From: Anthopleura xanthogrammica
Taxonomy: Eukaryota; Cnidaria; Anthozoa; Actiniaria; Actiniidae
Reading direction: 5' to 3'
Assembly (NCBI GenBank): GCA_964019055.1
Contig: OZ025207.1
Coordinates: 3,354,501-3,418,500 of the forward strand
Length of the DNA: 64,000 nt
In this document: positions 27,301 to 39,616 of the stretch, piece after piece
Layout of the letters: each line of letters begins with the position of its first letter
Position numbering within the stretch: position 1 is the stretch's first letter
Translations under genes and position numbers: made by a program
The notes under the pieces: generated by a model
What the model saw: the letters and a program-made list of their open reading frames with translations, nothing else
The model's database searches: none
Told to the model about the DNA's origin: nothing

Positions 27301-27454
27301 GGTGTCATTAACCAATAGTACTTAAGCATAAGAACCAGACGGCGATTCCCGGCCGCGTGTTATAAAAAAGAGCTGTATTTAGAGCTGTTATTACAGTAGA
27401 ATATTTGTTTAATCTTTTAATGGAATTGAAGAGAAAAAGCGTGCATTGACGATA
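24325..27454. other. Region between M4 and M3, no gene seen
   Basis: Apart from the CAACAG repeat it is AT-rich and unique. Splice-donor-like gtaagt on the minus strand at about 26213-26218 could close a non-coding first exon of M3, but no promoter sign supports it. A lone CAGGTTTTCACTAG terminal repeat lies near 26747. Confidence 0.4.
24470..24765. repeat. (CAACAG)n / CAR triplet microsatellite
   Basis: About 300 bp of CAA/CAG triplets. It gives low-complexity frames in several phases (Thr/Ala, Asn/Ser on plus; Leu, Cys on minus). None has supporting gene structure. Confidence 0.95.
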
Positions 27455-28170
27455 GGTGTAGGTAGTTGTAGGTAGGTGTAGGTAGGAGTTGGTGTGGTAG
27501 GTTGATAGGAAGGTAGGTAGCTAGGTAGGTAGGTAGGAAGGGAGGGCGATATATAGGTAGAATGGACGGAAGGTAGGTATAGGTAGATAGGTAGGTAGGT
27601 AGGTAGGTAGGTAGGTAGGTAGGTAGGTATGTAGGTAGGTAGGGTAGGTATGTGGGTAGGTAGGTAGGAAGGGAGGGAGGGCGATATATAGGTAGGATGG
27701 ACGGAAGGTAGGTATAGGTAGATAGGTAGGTAGGTAGGTAGGTAGGTAGGTAGGTAGGTAGGTAGGTAGGTAGGTAGGTAGGTAGGTATGTAGGTAGGTA
27801 GGGTAGGTATGTGGGTAGGTAGGTAGGTAGGAAGGGAGGGCGATATTTAGGTAGGATGGACAGAAGGTGGTAGGTATTTATGTAAGTAGGTAGGTAGGTA
27901 GGTACGTGGGTAGGTAGGTAGAAAGGGAGAGAGGGAGAGAGGGAGAGAGGGAGAGAGGGAGAGAGGGAGGGCGATATTTAGGATGGACGGAAGGTAGGTA
28001 TAGGTAGGTAGGTAGGTAGGTAGGTAGGTAGGTAGGTAGGTAGGTAGGTAAGTAGGTAGGTAGGGTAGGTATGTGGGTAGGTAGGTAGGTAGGAAGGGAG
28101 GGAGGGAGGTATAGGTAGCGGAAGGTTGGTAAGTAGGTAGGCAGGCAGGTAGGTATAGGCAGATACAGTT
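27455..28170. repeat. (GTAG)n minisatellite with 110-200-bp super-units
   Basis: GTAG tetramers are interrupted by recurring blocks such as GAAGGGAGGGCGATATATAG and GGATGGACGGAAGG. The block plus its GTAG tract recurs four or five times, so the array has a higher-order structure. Confidence 0.85.
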
Positions 28171-28369
28171 AGTAAAATAAGCATTATTTATCCTATAATA
28201 TATCTACTATCATAACAATATTATCAAAAAATTAAAGACTCTGCTCACTGACATTAACTTATATTATATTCAAACGTTTAGGACATCAACTCCATTGCTT
28301 TTTCCCGAAGGGCTTCTCAATATCACTTCAGTACGCGACCGAACTTCAATGTGACCGCGATAACTTTTT

Positions 28370-31300
28370 TCAGCGGAGATCCTGGCAGTGGATGAGCGAG
28401 TCGATGATGAAAAGAAAGGCAGAGATGAATCCAGCGGCCTGGAATGATAGTAAGATTATACAGTTAATTCCCCCCTTAACAGACCCATTCGAAAAATGGC
28501 CGCTTCTAATTTACATATTTTCTAAATTTAATGCCTCAAGAGAAATAAAACATGTCAATTGTAAGAAGATAATATAAATAAGGATTCTGTGAAAAATTGG
28601 AACAAAAAAGTGATTATTTTAAGAGTTACTGCAGTGCAAAGTGTGTAAATGACACCAAAGCGAGGCTAGTCAGTATTGATCAGCAAAATCTCATACCAAT
28701 ATTTGTAAACTCATCCCGCAATAACTCAAAAGGAAAAAATGCCATGGCATTGAAATTTTCCCTATTCACTCCTTTTTGGATACTCTTTCATGTAAAAGTG
28801 ATATTTTGATAACATTTTTGATTGATGAAGTTTGAATAGAAAAGTGAAGAATCGTCATTTTTAGAATCGGTCTATAGATTATCAAAATGTTAATAAATTA
28901 ATCATAATATTAATCCGCAAAATTCTTTACCGTCGTTAATTTAATATATTAGCTTTTTTAATGTTAACCAAATAGATTAATATTCAACAGAAAATCAGTT
29001 AGACCTTTAGGCGTTAGCAGTTGGAAATAATCCTTAAACTGTATACATTATGCCCAAGCTAAAAAAAAGCAATGTTCTCTTCGTTAATTTTCTGCTAGTG
29101 GGTTACCTGTGCTTCTCCTTAGTCCCCCTCATTCGTTAACCACAGGAAGCCCAGAGAAGAAAAATGCTACTCACCACGGCAGTGACACGCAAGTCAGCCA
29201 TAGTCTTCCAAGAATCATTCCACTTATATAAGATACTCTCATACTCGTTCTTAGCTCTCTCGGTCATCAACGCGGAAGCTACAATATACACCACGGCCGC
29301 TACCACTGAAATCAGGAAAACCTGCGCAACACAAATCTCAGTTATTAGGTATCCATGGCAATGGTTCCCAAGGTGACGGAGTTTACCGTACATATAGGTG
29401 GACGTAATGTTCATAAACATTAGATTTCAACTATCATGGCGGCTATGACGTTACATGCAACACCCAAGAATAAAGAACTTTTAGCCAAAAACTTACCAGG
29501 AAACTCCAGCATTTTCTGGACCCGATAGAACCGTCCACGTGGCAGAGGAAGAGAAGCCAGATGACCAGAGAAGACGCAGCTCCTGCGATGTGCGCGAACA
29601 GGAAGAACGAGTAACGCCTTTTGTATTCGTTGCTTTTGAATGTAGTCTTGTCGTCAGCGACAATCATGCAGATGAAAGCAACGCACGAGCTGATCTGAAA
29701 TATAACACAGGTATCCCAAGCTTAAGACCCGAGGTAATAACCTTTAAACCACAGGAAGCCCAAATAACACACGAGGTGAACTTGGATCTCTAGCTTGATG
29801 GTAATGTTTTCCCATTTCAGACCATGTGTCATTCTCTTGAAATTAAGATTCTTTGTCTTAGTTGCATCCATATTCATGTGTCTTCTAATGCGCAGCTGTT
29901 AAACAAAGAAATGATACTCTAGGGAATGACACGTGGTCTGAAATGGGGAAAACATTACGCTCAAGCTTAGGAGTTATATGATTGGTTCTGTTTCAACTAC
30001 AATGCACTGCGCGCATATATCATTGTTTACATACAAAATTTACCTTAGATTCATTGCCAAAATTTATAAAATCTCACGAAAAGCATAGAATAACTATTGA
30101 TCATTATATCTTGATGGTTTTAAAACTTTTAGCTTGAATAACAAGACCGATGGAACTGGATTCCCATACTTCACCTACAAAACCGCCATTTTTGCCTGAG
30201 AGAGAAAATGGGGGATTGCATTGTTTTCGGCGCGCAGTGCATTGTAGTTGACTCGGATTCTTTAAAGATAAAACGCTTTATTAGAGTTTCATCCAGTAGT
30301 AACTGTATCGTATCACGGAATAATGATAAACCAAAGAAATGATACTCAAGGGAATGACACGCGGTTTGGCCCGACATGCCATTGCCATGCGTACGTGAAT
30401 GGAAGCATATGGTGTGATTTGCACGTGGAATTTCTTTTAAATCTTTGAACCAATTCTTTAGCATAATCTGAAACTAAACTGAAACTAGAATAAGCGTTGA
30501 CGTTACATTCAACATTTCTTGCCGTCTTCTATTAACAAATTATTATCATATTTGCATGTACGAGTACAGAGAGCAAATAATAGCCCATAATTAAGTCAGA
30601 AATCTGTTAAAAAAGAGCAAGAATGGATTCAAAAAATAATGATTAAATATGACATATATCAAAAACATGAGTTTAAAAGTAATTTGAATATGTCAGAAAC
30701 CGCAAAATATTGAACTCACCGAATGGCGGTCTGTCAGTAATTCTGATTAATTACAATAAAGAAAAAATATATATTCACTTTGTTAACTAAAATTCTTCCG
30801 CAGATCACTAAATGATCCAGTAATTGCCTATTCGAGAAAATGCGTAACATATCTTTTTTTTGATAGATATTTTGATTACAGATGGGATAACTCTTATCTA
30901 ACTGATGTCTGCGGATGTTAAGTGATAAGATATTGACAAAACACACACCTACGTTCTGGAAGAAACGGTCACGCGAGGGCACGAGGTGTTTGAAAAATAC
31001 ATCCAAAATCTATCCTTTTTTAGCTAAAGAACAGATATTTTGTCCAAAGTTCGCTGACCTGAAATATAGTCCGTGAATTAGCGACTTATATTTTCCATCT
31101 AGTTTAAGAGAAAAATATTCCCGTAATATTAACTTGAGCCCATGAAGAGCTAATTGTTTTTTACGACTTTCGCTTTTTCTCACAATGAAAGATTCAGATT
31201 TGGGAAACTTGAAACAGAGAGTTGGATATTTGATTCACAATGTAACGATGACGAATAAAGCTGTCACCAAATATGCAAAGAAATATTGATATTATAATTG

Positions 31301-31802
31301 CAAATATGACTCGTGTTACACCCAATTTTCACTGAATTTTCATTAGAATATTCCAAAGTTATTTACTAATAAAAATAAAAGTAGAAAGATTTCAGAAAGG
31401 GAACATTTCAGAATTTGATATTCAGTCGATTGTACTATCTGGGATATTTCTAAATAAAGAGACTTGAACAATGATATCAAGCTGAGTGATCGATCCTGGC
31501 GTGACAAGAAAACCCTTCAGGTGTTCAGAATCGAAGGCTTGTTCTGTCGCTGTTTTCAACGACAAACGAAGACTTTTCTAATGTTTTTGAATTCTAAGGA
31601 TGTATTTCTGTAACTATTTATGTGGAGGATTATGTAGAAAGTGTAAGAATTAACCGAGGCGTTGTATATTCAAATGAATGTGAATTGGATTACAAATATT
31701 TAGAATACATTTGTACAATTTTGAGTTGCTTTGCAACCGACTTACCACTAAAATAAACTTCAGTAATCCTCTTCCACACATATAAGAACGATTCGTAGCC
31801 AT
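28370..31802 (-). CDS. M4: MARVEL-type four-helix membrane protein
   Basis: Coding exons 31746-31802, 29497-29694, 29175-29321 and 28370-28438 give 156 residues, all introns phase 0 (donors gtaagt, gtaagt, gtgagt). Exon 1 encodes MATNRSYMCGRGLLKFILV, where GRGLLKF matches the GLLK-type entry into helix 1 seen in M5 and in CMTM proteins. Exon 2 holds helices 1-2 (CVAFICMIVA; LVIWLLFLCHV) and ends RKCWSFL. The helix 3-4 loop is Lys/Trp-rich (ILYKWNDSWKTMADLR) and replaces the KWRWYTDH motif of M6-M8. Helix 4 is GFISAFLFIIDSLIH with the conserved Asp; the tail ends CQDLR. It is the only member with a clear TATA box near its start (31905-31911). Introns 1 and 3 hold MITEs. Confidence 0.83.
28481..28873. 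mobile_element. TIR element (AGACC...), copy 2, both ends present
   Basis: The 393-bp copy has ends AGACCCATTCGAAAAATGGC and GTCATTTTTAGAATCGGTCT, which are imperfect complements. It matches 4048-4460 and lies in intron 3 of M4. Confidence 0.7.
29793..29966. mobile_element. Palindromic MITE, family 2, compact copy
   Basis: The arms run from GTAATGTTTTCCCATTTCAG to its complement ending AACATTACGCTCAAG. The centre has the CATATTCATGTGTCTTCT phrase. It lies in intron 1 of M4. A further arm fragment is at 30334-30372. Confidence 0.75.
29979..30262. mobile_element. Inverted-repeat element, CAACTACAATGCACTGCGCG arms
   Basis: CAACTACAATGCACTGCGCG near 29992 pairs with CGCGCAGTGCATTGTAGTTG near 30230. 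The loop is about 220 bp. It lies in intron 1 of M4, next to a family 2 MITE. Confidence 0.6.
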
Positions 31803-32982
31803 CTTAACCAAAACTAGGGGTAAAATTCAACGACAACTGCTCAGAAGCAAATGAGCGAGAGTGCACTTCTCTCTTACAATCAAATATCGTAGAATATCAC
31901 GGCTCTTTATAAACAAACACGCCCACCGCCCAAGAGACTGGCACGAGGGCGCCGATCGTAAATCACATGATATCAATGATAATCTTTAACCATCGAACTT
32001 TGGTCAATTTAGTATTTTGGAAAAAGAGATTTTTTCTGGCCTGAAAGCTTTAGCAATTAATCAACTGACATGAATGGCGATGATCATGAAGTCAGCTGGT
32101 TTGCTATGCTTTTGGCTCAAAGTTCAAAGGGCAAAAGAAGCACATTTCTGCCAGAACACGAGACACTAGAATGCAGCGATCTTCGTCAAAAGATTCTTAT
32201 AATCATTATCAGCAAGATAAATAGTTTTTTCCCCCCAAAATAACATAAAGAGATTCGAAATTAACTATAAATTAAAAGATTTAGTTAACTAATGTCGATG
32301 GACATCTTTGAGATGTTCAGTATGAAGATAAGGCAGCTTAAGTAATTACTGCAGAACAATATAAAGAAGCCAGGCCAGTGACACATATCGTACCGCGTAC
32401 GTGCTGTAAGTCAGTACCATATGAAGTTCCCCACTCATACGAAAACTGCCCTGTAATCACGTGATTATTTTTCGCCATTTTGGATTTACAACGTGGCTGA
32501 TTTCTCTCTAGACTTTGACTAGATACTTGATAAAGACATTTCTGCCATCCTTAGTAAATATTCCTTATTTGTTACTTAAGCCGAAACAGGAATCCCTTGG
32601 AAGCAATTCCGATATGGCGGCTAATGATCACGTGACCTATATCAAAAGAAGCAACGAGTTTGTGTTTTAAAAAACTTTACTATTAAAAACCCTTTGAGAG
32701 AAGAGCAAAAAATACAAACATAAAAGTTTGAATTTAGGGAGGATTTATCTTATTTTTATATTTTTGAAAAGTATTACCATTACAGTTTAGTTCCATTTAC
32801 CTTACGAAATAAAAATACTTTTTGAAAACTAAGTTTTTCAGTGAAAATCAAAAGAAGAATCGTTAACTGATGTAAAATTTGTTCTTCTTAAAGAAGAAAG
32901 AGAAAAACTAAAATAAACTGCTAATTTTTTTCAAAATTTTTCTTTTAAACGAATTTTTCGACAGCAGTACTTGCAGGTCTGT
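31803..32982. other. M5-M4 spacer, no gene seen
   Basis: The only short intergenic spacer in the array (1.2 kb) that is free of recognisable repeats. It contains the M4 promoter region and the 3' flank of M5. Confidence 0.5.
31905..31911 (-). promoter_or_regulatory. Probable TATA box of M4
   Basis: On the minus strand the sequence reads TTTGTTTATAAAGAGCC. It lies about 105 bases before the M4 ATG, so transcription would start near 31880 and give a 5' leader of about 75 bases without an intron. Confidence 0.5.
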
Positions 32983-34301
32983 TCAGCGGATTTCCTTGAA
33001 ATGAATGAGCGCGTCGATCAAGAATAGCACGCCAGAGATGAAGCCAAAGATCTAAAAGGAGAGAAAGAAAGAAAAAGTGATCTAAAATAATTATTTTGGG
33101 ATATATATCCTGCCTCACAGACCCAGTATGGGAGATGGATGCTCCTAGTAATGGGCTCCTGATCTGGGAATATTATATAGAAATTTCTTAGTCATATTAT
33201 TGGACTTCATACTCTGTAGGCTCTGTAAATATAATGCTGTTAAGACATGTGTATGAAACTTACAACTGCGGCTTTTAATCTGCCGTCGCTATTTCTCCAA
33301 TGCTCTGTGAGGATGCCAGATGACACGATGCACAGAATACCAAGTATCAATGACGCCACCATGTTCTGTTGATAAATACAATCTATTGGTATAAGAAATC
33401 GCACGACCTCGAGTACAATTCGTAATTTATAATATTGTACGAGGTATATTATAATAATATATATTTTACGTCATTATCATGAAGAACGGCAAAACGACTG
33501 TCAGAAATTAACGATCAATTGCACTACTCTCGACCAATCAGAATCGAGCAATTCGTATTATAAGAAAAAAATTAATTGATTTTATTCAAATTCCAAAAGA
33601 AGAAATTTATGTTGTTTTCCCAACATGGTTGCCGTAAAGTGCCTGATTCTATACTCTCTTACCAGTATGTTCCAGCATCTAGCCGAGCCAAGGGTGTTCT
33701 CAAGGGTAATGAGGAATACTAAGAAGATGATGATTGCAATTGCGAAACCTGCGATGTGGACAGAGGTGAAAAATCCGCCGTTTCCACTAATGCGGTGGCC
33801 ATCATATATGTTGACTACAAGCGCAAAAGCAATACATGTGGTGATCTAGAAAGCAATGACACAGTATATTATTATATAAATTTATCACGTGAATCTAACA
33901 CGGGTGGAGGGAGGGGATGGAGGGTACTCCCATGTGTAGGCCATTGGGATGTGACGCTGCCTAGGGTGTTTTCTTTAGCTTTTGGTCTTACGAGGGCTAT
34001 CAGTCTTTGAAAGGACTATACCCCTCTCGATCCTCCCGCGATTCCGATGTCTATCAGACCCTTTCAGCTTAATTATGCATGCTTGAAATTATATTCTTTG
34101 AGTCTAGACCTCGCTTATTTTTTCTTTTTTAACAATATGTATTAATTTTTATTCTTTTCTGGTTGCTTTTTTTAAATTTTTTTTCTTTTGCCTGTTGGTT
34201 TTTGGTGGGTTTTTTATTTAATTTTTTTCTTCTTTTTCTTTCTTCTCTCTTTCTCTCTCTTTCTTTCTTTCTTTCTCTCTCTCTTTCTCTCTCTTTCTTT
34301 C

Positions 34302-34348
<47 letters not shown>

Positions 34349-34377
34349 CTCATTCTTTCTTTCTTTCTTTCTTTCTT

Positions 34378-34466
<89 letters not shown>

Positions 34467-34470
34467 CTTC

Positions 34471-34534
<64 letters not shown>

Positions 34535-34886
34535 TTTGCTTGTTGTTGTTGTTGTTGTCGTTGTTTGTGTTTTGGGTGGTCGTTTATTTGTTTGTTAATT
34601 GTTGTTATTGTTTGTCAAACTTTGTCTTTTTTAATTGTGTTTGTTTTTTGGTCATTCCTTTTTGTGTTTGCTGTTGTTTGGCTTTTCATAACTTAAGGAA
34701 ATTAAAAACAAATGAGTCCTTTATGCGCATGCGCTCGGCACAGTCGATCCGTGACACCAGATTTTGCCAATTTTTAATCCAGTGTCGTGCATTCTCTCGC
34801 CACCTTCTTCTACTTACAATAACGAAAATCTTAAGCAAGCCCTTTGTGCTTCGGGCATAGCCTTCATTGAGACCCAAGTTTGCCAT
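32983..34886 (-). CDS. M5: short MARVEL-type four-helix membrane protein
   Basis: Coding exons 34818-34886, 33663-33845, 33264-33365 and 32983-33051 give 140 residues, the shortest in the array; all introns are phase 0 with gtaag donors. Exon 1 encodes ARSTKGLLKIFVI, a GLLK entry to helix 1 typical of CMTM-type proteins. Exon 2 ends TLGSARCWNIL, close to [10 protein letters not shown] of M6/M8. Exon 3 is only 34 codons, so the outer loop between helices 3 and 4 is cut to about ten residues (TEHWRNSDGR). Helix 4 is GFISGVLFLIDALIHF with the conserved Asp and a KEIR end. An acceptor-like ctaattttag stands just before the ATG, suggesting a 5' non-coding exon. Intron 1 carries a 0.3-kb TTTC/TC repeat. 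Confidence 0.83.
34226..34535. repeat. (TTTC)n/(TC)n microsatellite in M5 intron 1
   Basis: Alternating TTTC and TC blocks for about 310 bp, followed by TTG repeats. It is a pure pyrimidine tract on the plus strand. Leu/Phe/Ser frames over it are artefacts. Confidence 0.95.
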
Positions 34887-36654
34887 TTTGAAGAATCTAA
34901 AATTAGAACAACAAACGAAAATCAGTATGATGGCACAACATTCTCAATCATGTTCCACCCCTCCCCCTGTCTATACCGATCCACCCCACCCCTCCCCCTA
35001 GTCACTAGTTTGTCATTAGTCCCCTATTTGGGGGTTTATTGGTTGGGTGATCAGAGAGCTAATATCTTTAGCTTGTGTTAATGGAAAAGCAGAGAAGCGT
35101 AGCCAGCAAACAACCGTAGGATTATCAGAACCAACCCAAAACCTCGCATATAAACACGAAACCCCCGCTATTAGATTTCAATAACTCCAAAGTTATTCTC
35201 AATGAGATAACTTTTATTGTGAGATTCTATTGCATTGAATTGTTTACTATCGATGAATCTTAAGGAATATAATTATAATTATGAATATTGTCACATTGTT
35301 ATAAGAAAGCATAGCAAATATTCACGAATTAATATTCATCAGTGCATGCAGAGCAAGATGAATAAAAGACTTAAGCTAATCTTAGTGATATAATAACCTA
35401 CGTTTGTGTAGATTTTACTAAAAAGTTTCTAAAGTCAAACACTAAGCGATGTATATTTTAAATAAAGAGCATTTGAACCCCAGACAAGACAGATGATATT
35501 GAGTGTAAAATTGATAGTAATTAGAATAAAAAAGTATCAATCAAAACAAGAATATAAAGCAAGAATACATTTTTTATTTGCAAGTTTTCGATAAATTCAT
35601 GTTAAAACCAAAAGACTTAGCTTGATTAAGTTTAGTTTTAACAGCTTTGGAAGGTGTACTGATGAATTTTGGAATGATTATCGTTATTATAAGTGGCGTG
35701 ATGTTTATGGTGTAGTTAGGATTGTTGTCATTATCCAGTAGAGTCGGTGTTTTACACACTTAATTCCAAAACTAACTCCAAAAAGAGTATTGCACTATAG
35801 TATAATGGAGAATTGAACGAGAATATTATAAAATTAATTGATAGAAATATATACTTTATATTTTTCATTAACATAAGAAATATTATTCTGATGATATTTT
35901 GATACAAAAAACTACAAAAACAAAAACAAAACAAGGTATAAACTCAGTGGAAATATGTATTCACTAACCTTGTCCTTGAAAGATTTCAAAGAAGTAGTTT
36001 GATTATAGACAAATATTTAGTGCTATTGAGTTACCAGTGAGTCAACGAAGCCACTCCTAGAATTGTCGCTTGTAGTACCACTTGGGCGTATACTATAACT
36101 CGTTCTTAATTGATATATTCCGTGATATTACAACACATTTTCAAAATATTATTCATGATTGAGTGTATTTAAGGATCTTTGTTGTGATTGGTTGACATTG
36201 TGGTGTTAATTTCACCGAAGCAAATTTACGCATGCGTTGTCATGACAACTATTTGTCAAATTGACATTGGCCATTGATAACAGAACCGGCTCCAAGCTAT
36301 AATTGAGATCCGACGGATGAGTTCCTAATAAAATTACGATTTTTAAAAAGTTTAATAAAATCTTTTTGAAGATTTTAATAAACTTTCTGAAACAAAATAA
36401 CGCGTGTAAAAGACTTTTGTTTCAATGTGATAATATTAAGATATTGTTAAAGCTTTATGATAATATTTTATATGTTGAGGTCGAGCTGTAGAAAGTCATT
36501 CACGCGTAAACCACGCAATGCATTCCATTGATTCTCTACTCTTCATTGACCATGAAATATTACCGAGCTAAAAACAATTTGAAAATTTGAAATTTTTTCA
36601 CAATAATTTTTCATTTTGAAAATTATTCATAATGTCATTATTAAACCACAAAGA
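34887..36654. other. M6-M5 spacer, no gene seen
   Basis: AT-rich, mostly unique sequence. No conserved exon and no clear repeat. The 5' non-coding exon of M5 may lie here. Confidence 0.4.
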
Positions 36655-36890
36655 ATTTAAAATCATGAAGCAGTTTTTCGGTAGGTACTTCATTTATTGT
36701 CAATCACGTGCAGTTTACAATGATTGTTATACAGGTATTATAATTTGAGTTCCCATATGAAGTATGACGCTGATCTTAAATTCGTGGTTTAGAAGAACGC
36801 GTTGCATTATGGTCTGGCTTAGGTGGAAACAACATTATGTTGGCAAGACAGGAAAACAATGTACCTCTAGCTAGCCAAGAATGCACCGTA

Positions 36891-37021
36891 TAGACCCCTT
36901 GTAGCACGTCGGAATGCAGCTCAATTTGGAGGACAAAACAATAGGTTCCAATTCTCAGGAGATTGAAATTCTTTTGTTTTGTCCTCCAAATTGAGCTGCT
37001 TTGACGTCACGTGGAGGGGTA
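36891..37021. mobile_element. Palindromic MITE, family 1, copy 4
   Basis: Complete copy from TAGACCCCTTGTAGCACGTC to TGACGTCACGTGGAGGGGT, about 350 bp downstream of the M6 stop codon. Equivalent copies stand in the same place downstream of M7 and M8. Confidence 0.85.
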
Positions 37022-37364
37022 TATAGCAACAAACACTCTTATTCCCAGAGCCTTGAACCGAACAGACTAGTTTTCTGATTGGCTAACACAACAATAGAAA
37101 CTTTTAAAACAATGAGACGGAGCCATCCAAGGATGTTGCTAATTGGATTCGCCCCAATCCCTTTCGTGTACAAAAGGAGCGCGGGCTCTGGAAACAAGAA
37201 TTGTCGATAAATGACAAAAGGGGAGATTAATATTGCGCATACTCATTATATTGACCGCTGTGCTTATTGTTAACGTGTTATTACATTTAGGAATTATTCA
37301 ACAAGTGAGTATTAAGCAAATTAGAGAATGAAGTACCGATGAAGCCAGTGTTGAGAAAGATGAG

Positions 37365-39616
37365 CTATTCCGAACCTCGAACTTCCGAAAATTGGAAAAT
37401 GGCATCGACGAGGAATGCTATAGCCGACAAGAAACTGAAGGCCTGAAATTAAGGGTGAAATATGGAGGTGAGAGAAATGTGAAACAAAATGGAAAAGAGA
37501 AAGGGGAAAGGAGAGGGAGAGGGAGAGGGAGAGGGAGAGGGAGAGGGAGAGGGAGAGGGAGAGGGAGAGGGAGAGGGAGAGGGACAAGATAGCAAGCTTA
37601 TTATTTGAGAGTATTGTTCGATCAGTGTATGATATTTACTTACAATAGCTGCAAGGCGGTGATCAGTGTACCATCGCCACTTTCCAAAATTAGTCTTATA
37701 CAAGCTACTCTCGTATTCATTCTCGACGTACTTGATCATTAAACCGCCAGACACAGCACACAGAATAAGCAGAAGGACACAAAACACAAGATTCTGAAAA
37801 AGAAAAGAAGTCTATATTATTCATCTGAACTGAGCATCGCAACATTTTAGTGGCTTCAACGTCACACACAGAGATAATTTATTCATCCCACATGAATTAT
37901 TTTGAACCAACTTAATGAGCTTCAACTTAATTAAAATTTTAAAAATGTCTTTCAATATTCCTTATAGAACTTATTCGAATTCCAAAATGAGTGAATAAAG
38001 TATTTACCAAGATGTTCCATATCTTTGCAGACCCCAAAGACTCTTGAAAAGAGAGCAAGTGCACTACGAAGATGACGATGGCCACGATGAAGCCAATGAT
38101 GTGCATAGCGAGAAAGAAGTCATAACGACCACTGTACTCGTCTCTTAGGATGGTTAGACTATAGAGAAGACCAAACCCTTTATTCGCAACCACCATGCAT
38201 GCGAAAGCAACACAGGTAAAGAGCTGGAAAAGAAAATATTTGTATCAGCAACGGTAACTAAGCAACGGTAACTAAGCAACGGTAACTAAGGGGAATTGGG
38301 ACCATAAATTCCCAACGTGAGGTTAAAGGTTACATAAATAGAGTATGAATTGTTTGAAACTATGGCTAAGACGATTGGGAGAAACACACCGCGAGATTTA
38401 AAAATATAAAGACATTAAATAAAAACAAACAAAAGAAGAAGAAGAAAAGGAAGAAAATTGGGCAACAGGTCCGGGTGCGCGCGGGAGGAAAAAATCTTCA
38501 ATTTGGGTTCCCTGTGGAGAAAACAAGATGGCTTCGTTCGTGTAGCTTTGCAGGTTAAGTAGAAGATGAGTTCAAGCACTAAAAGTAAGACAAACTAACA
38601 ACCTTGAAAGAAAAGTACTTCACTTCTAGATGGAATTGGCTTGGCTTGACAACTTTTGCTTCAAGAACGTTTAATTTTCTTTCATTTAGCGCACAACTAA
38701 ACACAAATTGGCAGCAATGGCACTCACATCAGATCACAAGAATCTCGCCAAGAATCTCGCCAAGAATCGAAAAACCCCACTCAATTTGACAAGCTAGAAA
38801 AGGTAAGAAAGCGTATTTGAAAAGGAAAAACCCTTATCTAGTACTTAAATTGCATATTTATCTTCCTCTCGTTAAGTTTACAGTTTATTATGCTTCGTTT
38901 TGTTGTACAAAGTTCAGGGTACTTTAAATTTCATGAGTTTTTCACATGAGTTGAGGTCTTAGAAAAAGCGTTCTGTAAAATATCTGTCTCAATCTCATGT
39001 TATACATTTAATCATTATCATTCTCAATAGAGAACAATATATAACAAAAGACATGTTCAACCTGAATAAGGTTATGTCGTCTGTGAAAACCAGCCAAATG
39101 AAGCTTAATAAATTGTGCCGGAGCAAAAACATAATTTTTTAAGGTAAGCTTACTTACGTACGCTCTATTGTTTGTTAAATATCGCAAGTAAATTGCTAAC
39201 AACAATAATAGAGACACCAATTAAGTACCAATATAGCTATTATCCCAAAAATATCACTCACAAAAACACAAAATTAAACTTGGGCTTCCTTTGTTATAGA
39301 ATTCACCGCAAGGTTCAAGCAATTTTAGATTTAATTAAACACTTATTTATGCTCTCTTCAAAACCTAAAGTGGAATCTGATTGGCCAAAAATTCTACGCA
39401 TGACTGTGTATCCTGCAAAATAATTTTCAGATTCTGAGAAATTAAGGATGGTAAAAATCTAAAGTGGAATCTGATTGGTCAAAAAGCCTACACATAACTG
39501 CGTAATTTCCTTGAATTAAGAGTTAATTGAGTCAATATTGAGATACTTACAATTTCCACGATCTTCAAAATTCCTTTTTTGCCTTTTACATAACCTTGGT
39601 TTATCTTGCCTGCCAT
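37365..39616 (-). CDS. M6: MARVEL-type four-helix membrane protein
   Basis: Coding exons 39551-39616, 38008-38223, 37644-37793 and 37365-37442 give 169 residues. All introns are phase 0 (donors gtaagt, gtaaat, gtaagt; acceptors end cag or tag). Exon 1 encodes MAGKINQGYVKGKKG then ILKIVEI, the start of helix 1. Exon 2 gives [13 protein letters not shown], outer loop 1 (residues about 36-56), helix 2 ([17 protein letters not shown]) and [10 protein letters not shown]. Exon 3 gives helix 3 and outer loop 2 with KWRWYTDHRLAAI. Exon 4 gives FLSAIAFLVDAIFQF and a short tail SEVRGSE. It looks intact and is best taken as the reference for the M6-M8 triplicate. A tag acceptor 12 bases before the ATG points to a 5' non-coding exon, possibly at 40707. 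MARVEL proteins act in membranes of the secretory and surface system; the role here is unknown. Confidence 0.87.
37511..37583. repeat. (GAGAGG)n in M6 intron 3
   Basis: About 12 GAGAGG units. The same intron position has about 4 units in M7 and about 40 in M8. Confidence 0.9.

Noticed and set aside
27455..28170. CRISPR-like spacing in the GTAG array
   Set aside because: Repeat units are four bases with drifting blocks, not constant repeats with unique spacers; the genome is animal.
34163..34696. 177-residue Leu/Phe/Ser frame resembling a membrane protein
   Set aside because: TTTC/TC repeat in M5 intron 1; hydrophobicity comes from the repeat.
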